A DNA stretch of 7,010 nucleotides from NCBI GenBank assembly GCA_027083995.1, contig JALWME010000041.1, positions 1 through 7,010 on the forward strand, in the 5' to 3' direction. The translations under genes and the position numbers were made by a program. How positions within the stretch are numbered: the stretch's first letter is position 1; the number at the start of each line of letters is the position of its first letter. This stretch comes from Sulfurovum sp. GTDB taxonomy: Bacteria; Campylobacterota; Campylobacteria; Campylobacterales; Sulfurovaceae. Of this stretch, positions 1-6,451 are shown piece after piece. The notes beneath the pieces were generated by a model. The model made no database searches. It was not told the DNA's origin and was given only the letters and a program-made list of their open reading frames with translations.

Positions 1-1590
1 ATGTATGTAGGGTCTAAGACTGGACGCGATGGCTTAGGCGGAGCTGTGATGAGTTCTGACGCATTTACAGAAGAGTCAAAATCACTTCGTCCTACTGTGC
101 AGGTGGGTGATCCGTTTACAGAAAAGTTACTCCTTGAGGCCTGTTTGGAACTTTTTAAAACAGACCTTATTGTAGGCATACAGGATATGGGAGCAGCTGG
201 TCTTACTTCTAGTGCTTTTGAGATGGCAGGTAAAACAGGTGCGGGACTCATTATGCATCTTGATAAAGTACCCGCACGAGAAGAGGGCATGACGCCGTAT
301 GACTTTATGCTCTCAGAGTCTCAAGAACGTATGCTTATCTGTGCAAAACAAGGCAGCGAACAAGCGATTATCGATATCTTTGAAAAGTGGGGGTTAGATG
401 TTGCAGTCATTGGAGAGGTGACAGATACAGCACGTATGGAGCTGCTATGGCATGGAGAAAAATGTGCAGATATGCCTATAGCCCCAGTGAGTGAAGAAGC
501 ACCCGTATTAGACAGACCTATAGCCAGACCTGAGTACCTGGATAAGATAAAGACCAAACTGGTCACAGATTATCCCGCTGTAAGTGACCAGGACGCCTAT
601 GAAAAACTGCTTTCTAACATAGAGGTCTCAGACAAAGCATGGGTCTATAATCAGTATGACGCTATGGTGCAGACCAATACAGTCAAACATCCAGGAAGCC
701 TCGATGCTTCATCTATACGTATCAAAGAAAATGGTAAAGCATTGGCTATGTCTGCAGACTGTAATCCAAGATACTGCTATATCGATCCACATAAAGGTGC
801 AGCACTTGCAGTAGTAGAGTCTGGACGTAATGTAGCCATGAGTGGTGCCAGACCACTCTCAATTACAGACTGTTTAAACTTTGGTAATCCAGAAAATCCA
901 GAAGTTATGTGGCAGTTTGCCCAGGCGTGTGAGGGTATCAAAGAGGCCTGTTTGGCACTTACTACACCAGTAGTATCTGGAAATGTATCTCTTTACAATG
1001 AAACCAATGGTACCTCAGTCTACCCGACACCTGCCATAGCTATGGTAGGATTGAATGAAGATGAAAACAGAGTACTTCCTTCTGCTTTTCAAGAGGAGGG
1101 GAATATTTTACTTTTGGTAGGAGAGACGAAGTCTGATTTTGGGGGTTCATTGTATATTAAGGCATTGCATGGAGAGACAGTAGGCACATTGGCTGAAATA
1201 GATTATAAAAAAGAGTTAGCCCTTTGGGAACTTGTGATAGAAGCCAATAAAAAAGGACTTTTAAAAGCTGCTAAAGATGTAGGTCTTGGTGGTCTTGCTA
1301 TAGCCATTTCAAAAATGGCAGCTGTATCAAATAAAGGTATTTCAGCCTATATTGAATTAGAGCAGAGTAGAGATATCTTTTCAGAGTCACAAAGTAGAGC
1401 ACTGCTTGAAGTTGAGAATACAAATATGGTAGAAGTGGTTGCCATGGCAAAAGAGTTGGATCTTGAGATTACTGTGGTGGGTGCAGTAGGTGGCAGTGAT
1501 GTCAAAATCAATGATTTATCATTGTCATTGGAAAGAGTAAAAGATATCTATTTCAATACTTTTGCAAAGACTATAGAACAAGATTTATAA
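1..1590 (+). CDS. purL: Phosphoribosylformylglycinamidine synthase subunit PurL, 5'-truncated by window start
   Basis: PurL is the ATP-dependent synthetase subunit that converts FGAR plus ammonia (supplied by PurQ, with PurS) to FGAM in cytosolic purine synthesis. 529 residues are visible. The family's small form is about 730-740, so roughly 200 N-terminal residues, including the first ATP/substrate part, lie upstream. The ATG at base 1 is most likely internal, because the reading opens directly in the conserved GSKTGRDGLGGA motif (residues 4-15). Other landmarks are QDMGAAGLTSSAFEMAG (from about 61), the LSESQERML stretch (about 103-111), CLNFGNPENPE (about 291-301), SGNVSLYNET (from 326), FGGSLY (380-385) and DVGLGGLA near 426. 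Together these give the repeated AIRS-type N/C domain layout of PurL. The C-terminus is intact with a TAA stop. No frameshift is seen. GC is clearly higher than in the ORF that follows. Identification is by motif recognition and is very secure. Confidence 0.97.
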   Translation: MYVGSKTGRDGLGGAVMSSDAFTEESKSLRPTVQVGDPFTEKLLLEACLELFKTDLIVGIQDMGAAGLTSSAFEMAGKTGAGLIMHLDKVPAREEGMTPYDFMLSESQERMLICAKQGSEQAIIDIFEKWGLDVAVIGEVTDTARMELLWHGEKCADMPIAPVSEEAPVLDRPIARPEYLDKIKTKLVTDYPAVSDQDAYEKLLSNIEVSDKAWVYNQYDAMVQTNTVKHPGSLDASSIRIKENGKALAMSADCNPRYCYIDPHKGAALAVVESGRNVAMSGARPLSITDCLNFGNPENPEVMWQFAQACEGIKEACLALTTPVVSGNVSLYNETNGTSVYPTPAIAMVGLNEDENRVLPSAFQEEGNILLLVGETKSDFGGSLYIKALHGETVGTLAEIDYKKELALWELVIEANKKGLLKAAKDVGLGGLAIAISKMAAVSNKGISAYIELEQSRDIFSESQSRALLEVENTNMVEVVAMAKELDLEITVVGAVGGSDVKINDLSLSLERVKDIYFNTFAKTIEQDL

Positions 1591-1599
1591 TATAAGTGA

Positions 1600-1605
1600 T
1601 ATAAT
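1600..1605 (+). promoter_or_regulatory. Possible -10 element for the 139-codon ORF
   Basis: A perfect TATAAT lies just after the purL stop, in the context GTGATATAATTT. A second TATAAT (1586-1591) overlaps the purL stop. Transcription from the first would begin near 1612, about 30 bases before the TTG at 1644. No -35 is recognisable, which is normal for Campylobacterota sigma-70 promoters, but the region is so AT-rich that chance matches are likely. Confidence 0.35.
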
Positions 1606-1619
1606 TTAGAAAATAGAGT

Positions 1620-1645
1620 AAGTATCACCACTACAGAGGTGACTT
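1620..1645 (+). other. Short inverted repeat after purL, overlapping a possible RBS and TTG start
   Basis: TCACC (1625-1629) pairs with GGTGA (1638-1642) across an 8-base loop. With a two-base bulge the pairing extends to AAGT (1620-1623) with ACTT (1642-1645). There is no T-run after it, so it is a poor intrinsic terminator. Its right arm contains GAGGTG, the only Shine-Dalgarno-like sequence near the TTG at 1644, so it could mask that start, or it could be a weak purL 3' end structure. The stem is short and may be chance. Confidence 0.3.
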
Positions 1646-2063
1646 GCCAAATTGCAAAATATTGCTTGTGAAAAAGTATAAACAAAGTATACACATGACT
1701 AATAAATCTTACAGTGAACGAGAAAAAAATAAAATACTCAATGACTTAAATGAAACACGTTTAAGTGAACAAAAAAAAGATGAATTAAAGAAGAAACGTA
1801 CATACAATAAAAAGATATATAAAATAGCATCTAAACAATGTTATAAATTTATGCATATGGAGCGTAAATACTATATCACTGTTGATGATTGTGACAGGCT
1901 AACGAGCAAGCCACGTATGACAACCTTGTATTATAAAACATTTGATGAAGTAAAAACAAAAAAATATCTTATTAAAACAGAAGTATATTCAGATAAATTT
2001 TTTATCACAGAGGATCCTATACGGGTCTATTATAAAGCGTATGTTCTAGAAAATAATAAATAA
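1644..2063 (+). CDS. Hypothetical lysine-rich protein, AT-rich orphan gene
   Basis: I do not recognise this 139-codon protein. The longest reading begins at TTG 1644, preceded by GAGGTG at 1636-1641. An alternative is ATG 1695 (122 residues, product starting MTNKSYSE), which has no visible Shine-Dalgarno. The start is undecided. The N-terminal half is strongly charged and probably helical or coiled (roughly residues 20-60, many K/E/R). The C-terminal half is rich in Y, F, T and V, suggesting a small beta-containing domain (about 65-135). No signal peptide or membrane segment is seen. GC is about 27% by hand count over 1681-2040, far below purL upstream and well below metE downstream. This fits recent acquisition or a fast-evolving lineage-specific gene. 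The stop is followed at once by the promoter of the next ORF. No function can be assigned, and a non-coding AT-rich stretch open by chance is not fully excluded. Confidence 0.55.
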   Translation: MPNCKILLVKKYKQSIHMTNKSYSEREKNKILNDLNETRLSEQKKDELKKKRTYNKKIYKIASKQCYKFMHMERKYYITVDDCDRLTSKPRMTTLYYKTFDEVKTKKYLIKTEVYSDKFFITEDPIRVYYKAYVLENNK

Positions 2064-2096
2064 TTAGCTATAATCTCAGTCAAAGTACAAAGGAGA
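2064..2096 (+). promoter_or_regulatory. Promoter and strong RBS of the 69-codon small ORF
   Basis: TTAGCTATAATC (2064-2075) contains a perfect -10 TATAAT at 2069-2074, beginning right after the TAA of the preceding ORF. The same 12-mer recurs exactly before purH (4749-4760). AAGGAGA at 2090-2096 is a strong Shine-Dalgarno placed four bases before ATG 2101. The predicted transcript start near 2081 leaves a leader of about 20 bases, a normal gene-start arrangement. No consensus -35 is visible. Confidence 0.65.
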
Positions 2097-2100
2097 TTCT

Positions 2101-2310
2101 ATGTCATCACTGTTTTTACGACTTTTTAATGCTGTTTCTGATTCTTCTTTGATCCCCACAAAAGCATGTCATTGTAACTGTTTTTTTAAACTTAAAACAC
2201 GTTTGGCGTTGCGTTTAAATCACTACATTCCTAGATGCCCTTTTTACTGTACCTATTTTGCATTTAGACGTACGGGTGTACATCCTCCACAACTCATTTT
2301 TTCAAAATAA
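2101..2310 (+). CDS. Small cysteine-containing protein of unknown function
   Basis: I do not recognise this 69-residue product. The ATG is chosen because a strong Shine-Dalgarno (AAGGAGA) sits four bases upstream and a TATAAT promoter sits about 30 bases upstream, so the start signals are better than for many real genes. The protein is basic and aromatic. It has five cysteines: a CHCNC cluster at residues 23-27, and C46 and C50 in RCPFYC. It also has histidines at 24, 41 and 61. This could suggest metal or redox chemistry, but no known zinc-ribbon or ferredoxin spacing is matched. The only methionine is the initiator, so it is not an obvious methionine-sensing leader peptide for metE, whose start is 124 bases downstream. 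No clear signal peptide or membrane helix is seen. Codon composition is unusual (many C, F, H), so the ORF may instead be the fortuitous reading of an expressed non-coding RNA. Confidence 0.45.
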   Translation: MSSLFLRLFNAVSDSSLIPTKACHCNCFFKLKTRLALRLNHYIPRCPFYCTYFAFRRTGVHPPQLIFSK

Positions 2311-2328
2311 CAACTATCATCAGCACTC

Positions 2329-2342
2329 TATAAATTATATTA
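2329..2342 (+). promoter_or_regulatory. metE: Possible metE -10 region
   Basis: TATAAA (2329-2334) and TATATT (2336-2341) lie in an AT-rich stretch about 95-105 bases upstream of metE. Either would give a leader of about 85-95 bases containing the hairpins at 2364-2397. No -35 is seen. Alternatively metE may be transcribed from the TATAAT at 2069-2074 together with the small ORF. Confidence 0.3.
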
Positions 2343-2363
2343 ATGCAAATGTATGTATGTTAC

Positions 2364-2397
2364 TGCACCATTATTGGTGTTGAAAGGGTGCAACACC
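2364..2397 (+). promoter_or_regulatory. metE leader with mutually exclusive hairpins
   Basis: GGTGTTG (2376-2382) and CAACACC (2391-2397) form a perfect 7-bp stem with an 8-base loop. TGCACC (2364-2369) can instead pair with GGTGCA (2387-2392), which lies in the loop and right arm of the first hairpin, and CACC (2366-2369) can also pair with GGTG (2376-2379). The pairings exclude one another, as in attenuators or translational switches. The structure ends 25 bases before the metE Shine-Dalgarno (AAAGGA, 2423-2428). No T-run follows, so termination is unlikely. It does not match the conserved boxes of a cobalamin or SAM riboswitch that I know. It may be an operator palindrome or an RNA element, and regulation is inferred only. 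Confidence 0.4.
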
Positions 2398-2434
2398 TTA
2401 CATAATACATTTCCAACATTTTAAAGGATGACGC

Positions 2435-4705
2435 ATGTCAAAAAATTATGTCGTAGGATTTCCTCGTATTGGGGAGCAGAGAGAATTAAAAAAGGTATTG
2501 GAGCTCTTTTGGGCTAAGAAAGTAGATTTTGAAGCTGTTGAAAAAGTAGCTTCAGAACTTAAAGGGAGACATTGGAGCTATCAAAAAGATGCAGGTATAG
2601 ACTTCATCGCATCTAATGATTTTTCACTCTATGATAATATGCTAGATACTGCAGTAATGTTAGGAGCAATCCCTAAACGTTTTAAAGGTTTAGAGTCTCA
2701 AGAGCTTTACTTTACTATGGCACGTGGAAACAAAAATACTGTGGCCATGGAGATGACAAAGTGGTTTAACACTAACTACCATTACATTGTGCCAGAACTG
2801 TCACTAGAAGATAGTTATAGATTAGATGCTAGTAAAATTTTAAATGAATATAAAGAAGCAAAAACCCTAGGCATTAAAACGAAAATTAACCTGATAGGAC
2901 CTATCACTTTCTTAGGACTTTCAAAAAGGGTAGATGGTGGAGATACTTATGAATTGTTTGGGAAAATACTTCCTGTATATAAGATACTTTTAGCTGAGAT
3001 AGCAAAGCTTGATGATGATATTACACTACAAATAGATGAACCAATATTTGTGAAGGGGGTAGAGCCAAAGGTTTTGAGTTTAATTAAACCTTGTTATGAT
3101 ACTCTGTGTTCAATATCAAAAAATATTAAAATAATAGTCACCACTTATTTTGAGCATTCAAATGAAGCTACGAAGGTGTTAGTACATACACCTGTGTGGG
3201 GAATAGGGCTAGACTTTATACATGGTGAGAAAAATGTTGATAGTTTAGAACGCATCCAAAAATCTGGCAAAAGACTCATAGCAGGTGTGGTAGATGGACG
3301 TAATATTTGGAAAGTAGATATAGAAAAATCCAATAAAATATTAGAAAATATTAATAACCATGTCTCAAAAGATAAAACCATTATTTCTAGTTCATGTTCC
3401 CTATTGCATACACCATTTACATTGAAGTATGAAAAGAATATGGATGATGAAGTGAAGAATTGGCTCTCTTACTCAGTAGAGAAACTCTCAGAGATTTCCC
3501 TACTGAGTAAAGTATATTTTGACTTCTCATTAAGTGATGCAGATAAAAAGGCTTTGTTAGAGAATAAAGATGCAAACCTAGCTAGAAGGAACTCTGCACG
3601 TATACATAATACAGAAGTAAAAAATAGGGTGGAGAACTTCAAAAAGTTAGAACGCGATGGTACATATGAAGAGCGTATCAAAATACAAAAAGCGTTACTG
3701 GGATATGAAGTCTTGGCCACGACTACTATAGGCTCATTTCCTCAAACCCCAGAAGTGCGTAAAGCAAGAGCGGACTTTAAAAAACTAGCTATTTCCAAAG
3801 AAGACTATGAGTTTGAGATGAAAGCATATATAGATGAGTGTGTATCCTTTCAGGAAGAGTGTGGATTGGAAGTACTCGTACACGGAGAACCAGAACGTAA
3901 TGACATGGTGGAGTACTTTGGAGAACAGTTGGATGGCTATGGATTTTCTCAAAATGGCTGGGTGCAGAGTTATGGAAGCCGTTGTGTAAAACCACCATTT
4001 ATCTATGGAGATATCAGTAGACCCAAACCGATGACTGTAGAGTGGATGACTTATGCACAGTCAAAAACAAGTAAAATGATGAAGGGTATGCTTACTGGTC
4101 CAGTAACTATACTAAACTGGTCATTTGTACGTGATGATATGCCAAGAGCAGAGGTATCCAAACAAATAGCTGTGGCACTAAGTGATGAGATAGATGATTT
4201 ACAACGTGCAGGCATCAAGATGATACAAGTGGATGAAGCAGCTTTTAAAGAAGGATATCCATTGAGAGAAGAAAATATTAAAGAATATGAAAAATGGGCA
4301 GTGCGTGACTTTAAAATTTCTGTAAGTACAGCAAACAAAGAGACACAGATACACACGCATATGTGTTATTCGGAATTTAATGATATCATTCAAACCATAG
4401 AAGATATGGATGCAGATGTGATTTCCATAGAAACAGCCAGATCAGGAAATGAACTGCTCAAAATATTTAAAAAAGTAGGTTATAAACAAGAAGTAGGTCC
4501 TGGAGTGTATGACATACACTCCCCACGTATACCAACAGTAGAAGAGATGGTTGAACAGATTAAACGCCTCTTGGAAGTACTACCTAAAGAACAACTTTGG
4601 ATAAATCCTGACTGTGGACTCAAAACACGTAAATGGGAAGAGGTAAAACCAAGTCTTAGGAATATGGTAAAAGCAGTACAGCAGGTAAGAGAGACATTAC
4701 GATAA
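2435..4705 (+). CDS. metE: Cobalamin-independent methionine synthase MetE
   Basis: MetE (5-methyltetrahydropteroyltriglutamate-homocysteine methyltransferase) makes methionine by moving the methyl group of 5-methyl-THF polyglutamate to zinc-bound homocysteine, without B12. At 756 residues it is full length (E. coli 753). The N-terminal folate-binding barrel opens with GFPRIGEQRELKK (8-20) and contains LQIDEP and SSSCSLLHTPF. The catalytic C-terminal barrel starts about residue 429 with TTTIGSFPQTPEVR. Zinc ligands are all present: H642, C644, E666 and C727, each shifted by one from E. coli H641/C643/E665/C726. Homocysteine-site residues E485 (HGEPERNDM) and D600 (QVDEAAF) are also present. 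The ATG has AAAGGA six bases upstream. The N-terminal half is slightly lower in GC (about 34%) than the C-terminal half (about 39%), with no break in frame. The gene stands alone between a structured leader and a 3' hairpin, so it is probably monocistronic or shares a message only with the small upstream ORF. Confidence 0.98.
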   Translation: MSKNYVVGFPRIGEQRELKKVLELFWAKKVDFEAVEKVASELKGRHWSYQKDAGIDFIASNDFSLYDNMLDTAVMLGAIPKRFKGLESQELYFTMARGNKNTVAMEMTKWFNTNYHYIVPELSLEDSYRLDASKILNEYKEAKTLGIKTKINLIGPITFLGLSKRVDGGDTYELFGKILPVYKILLAEIAKLDDDITLQIDEPIFVKGVEPKVLSLIKPCYDTLCSISKNIKIIVTTYFEHSNEATKVLVHTPVWGIGLDFIHGEKNVDSLERIQKSGKRLIAGVVDGRNIWKVDIEKSNKILENINNHVSKDKTIISSSCSLLHTPFTLKYEKNMDDEVKNWLSYSVEKLSEISLLSKVYFDFSLSDADKKALLENKDANLARRNSARIHNTEVKNRVENFKKLERDGTYEERIKIQKALLGYEVLATTTIGSFPQTPEVRKARADFKKLAISKEDYEFEMKAYIDECVSFQEECGLEVLVHGEPERNDMVEYFGEQLDGYGFSQNGWVQSYGSRCVKPPFIYGDISRPKPMTVEWMTYAQSKTSKMMKGMLTGPVTILNWSFVRDDMPRAEVSKQIAVALSDEIDDLQRAGIKMIQVDEAAFKEGYPLREENIKEYEKWAVRDFKISVSTANKETQIHTHMCYSEFNDIIQTIEDMDADVISIETARSGNELLKIFKKVGYKQEVGPGVYDIHSPRIPTVEEMVEQIKRLLEVLPKEQLWINPDCGLKTRKWEEVKPSLRNMVKAVQQVRETLR

Positions 4706-4710
4706 ATAAA

Positions 4711-4742
4711 TTTAAGAGGAGTATTTACATCTTCCTCTTAAA
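4711..4742 (+). terminator. Hairpin after metE, probable terminator
   Basis: TTTAAGAGGA (4711-4720) and TCCTCTTAAA (4733-4742) form a perfect 10-bp stem with a 12-base loop, six bases after the metE stop. On the + strand it lacks the usual T-run (the sequence continues AAGTCACTTT), so it may work as a 3' end stabiliser or a weak terminator. Read on the - strand, the stem is followed by TTTATTTATC, a better T-rich tail, although no - strand gene is seen to use it. The position between metE and the purH promoter supports a transcript boundary. Confidence 0.6.
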
Positions 4743-4748
4743 GTCACT

Positions 4749-4780
4749 TTAGCTATAATCGCGAATACTATTTAAGAAGG
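4749..4780 (+). promoter_or_regulatory. purH: purH promoter and RBS
   Basis: TTAGCTATAATC (4749-4760) holds a perfect TATAAT at 4754-4759, in the same 12-base context as the promoter at 2064-2075. Transcription should start near 4766, giving a leader of about 24 bases. AAGAAGG (4774-4780) is the Shine-Dalgarno, nine bases before ATG 4790. No PurR-like palindrome was recognised. Confidence 0.7.
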
Positions 4781-4789
4781 TTTTTATAT

Positions 4790-6322
4790 ATGAGAGCATT
4801 ATTGAGCGTAAGTGACAAAGATGGCATTGTAGCTTTTGCTGAAGGGTTGGAGCGTCTAGGCTGGGAGATTATCTCAACAGGCGGAACCTATAAGAAGTTA
4901 AATGAAGCAGGTGTGAAAGTCATAGAGATAGATGAAGTGACAAAGTTTCCCGAGTGTTTTGAAGGGCGTGTAAAAACACTCAATCCCTACGTACATGGCG
5001 GTATACTTCACAAGCGTGGTGACACAGCACATGCAGTACAGGCAAAAGCACTTGGTGTAGAGGGTATAGACCTTGTGTGTGTGAATCTTTATCCTTTCAA
5101 AGAGACTATTGACCGTACAGAAGAGTTCGGTGAAATCATAGAAAATATCGATATCGGTGGGCCAGCTATGGTACGAAGTGCTGCGAAGAATTTCAATGAT
5201 GTACTTATTGTTACTGATACAGATGATTACAGTTCGGTACTACATGTACTTAAAAACAAAGAAGATACTTTGGTATTTAGACGCAACCTTATGATAAAAG
5301 CCTTTGAACATACAGCAGCCTATGATGCGATGATAGCCAACTATATGAATGGTAGATTCAATGATGGTTTTGGTGCATATCAGTTCATCACAGGTAAGAA
5401 AAATTTTCAAACACGTTATGGAGAAAACCCACACCAAAAAGGTGCACTGTATGAATTTGATTCACATTTCAGTGATAACTTTAAGCAGGTAAAAGGTGAG
5501 GCATCATTTAACAATATCAATGATGTCAATGGTGCATTGAAGATTGCATCAAGCTTTGGTGATGAAAATGCTGTGTGTATTGTCAAACATGGTAACCCTT
5601 GTGGTTTTGCACTCAAAAATACCTTACTTGAGTCATATACTGAAGCACTAAAATGTGACCCCGTCTCTGCATTTGGTGGGGTAGTGGCAGTCAATGGTAT
5701 AGTAGATGAAGCACTGGCAATAAAGATGAATGAAATCTTCCTAGAGGTGGTGATGGCTGCAGACTTTAGCCCTGAAGCTTTAGCAGTATTTGAGAAGAAA
5801 AAACGTCTTAAACTTTTCTCACAAGGCAGCAAGAAGTTGGTCATGAGTAAGGACTCTTATGACTTTAAGCACGTAGATGGTGGATTTGTCTATCAGAATG
5901 CAGACTGTATCTGTGACAATGAAGTACACAATGCCAAACAGCAGTCCAAACTTGCAGCCTCAAGCCAAGAGATGAAAGACCTTGAAATTGCATGGAAAGT
6001 AGCAGGGCTTACAAAGTCCAACTGTGTAGTCTATGTTAAAGATGCAGCGATGGTAGCAGTGGGCATGGGTATGACATCTCGCGTTGATGCTGCACAGTGT
6101 GCCTTGAAAAAAGCAAAAGAGATGGATATAGATGTATCAGGTGCTGCCATGGCATCGGAAGCTTTCTTTCCCTTTAGAGACAGCATAGATGCAGCAGCGG
6201 CAGCTGGCATAAAAGCCATTATAGAGCCAGGTGGAAGTATACGTGATGATGAGGTAATAGAAGCTGCAGATGCACATGGTATTTCACTTTATTTTACTAC
6301 GGTGAGACATTTTTTACATTAG
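4790..6322 (+). CDS. purH: Bifunctional AICAR formyltransferase / IMP cyclohydrolase PurH
   Basis: PurH carries out the last two steps of purine synthesis: formylation of AICAR to FAICAR using 10-formyl-THF, then ring closure to IMP. It has 510 residues, normal for Campylobacterota. The N-terminal IMP cyclohydrolase (MGS-like) domain, about 1-190, shows [22 protein letters not shown] (58-64), HGGIL, NLYPF and [16 protein letters not shown]. The C-terminal formyltransferase domain shows YGENPHQ (210-216), [12 protein letters not shown], the catalytic pair K266-H267 in [36 protein letters not shown] (458-465), [10 protein letters not shown] (480-489) and the terminal RHFLH. Residue 65 is Asn (TLNP) where many homologues have His (TLHP). 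The ATG is fixed by AAGAAGG nine bases upstream and by family alignment of [10 protein letters not shown]. Its own promoter lies just upstream, and the next gene begins 129 bases later with another promoter, so it is likely monocistronic. Confidence 0.98.
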   Translation: MRALLSVSDKDGIVAFAEGLERLGWEIISTGGTYKKLNEAGVKVIEIDEVTKFPECFEGRVKTLNPYVHGGILHKRGDTAHAVQAKALGVEGIDLVCVNLYPFKETIDRTEEFGEIIENIDIGGPAMVRSAAKNFNDVLIVTDTDDYSSVLHVLKNKEDTLVFRRNLMIKAFEHTAAYDAMIANYMNGRFNDGFGAYQFITGKKNFQTRYGENPHQKGALYEFDSHFSDNFKQVKGEASFNNINDVNGALKIASSFGDENAVCIVKHGNPCGFALKNTLLESYTEALKCDPVSAFGGVVAVNGIVDEALAIKMNEIFLEVVMAADFSPEALAVFEKKKRLKLFSQGSKKLVMSKDSYDFKHVDGGFVYQNADCICDNEVHNAKQQSKLAASSQEMKDLEIAWKVAGLTKSNCVVYVKDAAMVAVGMGMTSRVDAAQCALKKAKEMDIDVSGAAMASEAFFPFRDSIDAAAAAGIKAIIEPGGSIRDDEVIEAADAHGISLYFTTVRHFLH

Positions 6323-6366
6323 ATTTTATTAAGAATATATTGTTATTTGTATTATTTTTTTATTTT

Positions 6367-6397
6367 TTGACATTTTTTGATATTATTTAGATATAAT
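6367..6397 (+). promoter_or_regulatory. Promoter upstream of the epimerase gene
   Basis: TTGACA (6367-6372) is followed after 19 bases by TATAAT (6392-6397), inside a T-rich stretch with repeated T-runs. This is characteristic of sigma-70 promoters in Campylobacterota, where periodic T-tracts replace the -35. The 19-base spacer is longer than the usual 17, so the TTGACA may be incidental. The context TTAGATATAATT (6387-6398) resembles the promoters at 2064 and 4749. Predicted start is near 6404, giving a leader of about 48 bases. No hairpin terminator for purH is visible between 6323 and 6366. Confidence 0.6.
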
Positions 6398-6451
6398 TAC
6401 CGCTATTATTTAATTTTAGAAAATATTTTGGGAGTTTAACGTAATCATATA

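Noticed and set aside
1..3. ATG at base 1 as the true purL start
   Set aside because: The protein would begin in the middle of a conserved family motif and lack about 200 residues, so the gene simply runs off the window.
321..566. An 81-codon - strand open frame inside purL
   Set aside because: Antisense to intact purL coding sequence, without start signals or recognisable product.
1676..1692. GTATA ... TATAC short inverted repeat before ATG 1695
   Set aside because: Five AT-rich base pairs are too weak to call an operator.
2185..2219. TTTAAAC ... GTTTAAA inverted repeat inside the small ORF
   Set aside because: It is a 7-bp AT-rich stem with a 21-base loop, which is expected by chance at this composition, and it has no partner feature.
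2311..2434. Cobalamin or SAM riboswitch before metE
   Set aside because: The leader is only about 124 bases and I could not find the conserved B12-box or SAM core elements. Only short alternative hairpins are seen.
4051..4393. Overlapping - strand open frames of 101 and 64 codons
   Set aside because: They lie opposite the most conserved catalytic part of metE, have no ribosome binding site or promoter, and yield low-complexity products. They are shadows of the + strand gene.
5416..5844. A 142-codon - strand open frame
   Set aside because: It is antisense to the PurH formyltransferase domain, including the KHGNPCG region, with a Ser/Leu/Phe-rich product typical of a reversed coding frame.
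6340..6380. T-rich run after purH as an intrinsic terminator
   Set aside because: No GC-bearing stem precedes the T-runs. The stretch is better explained as the T-rich upstream part of the next promoter.
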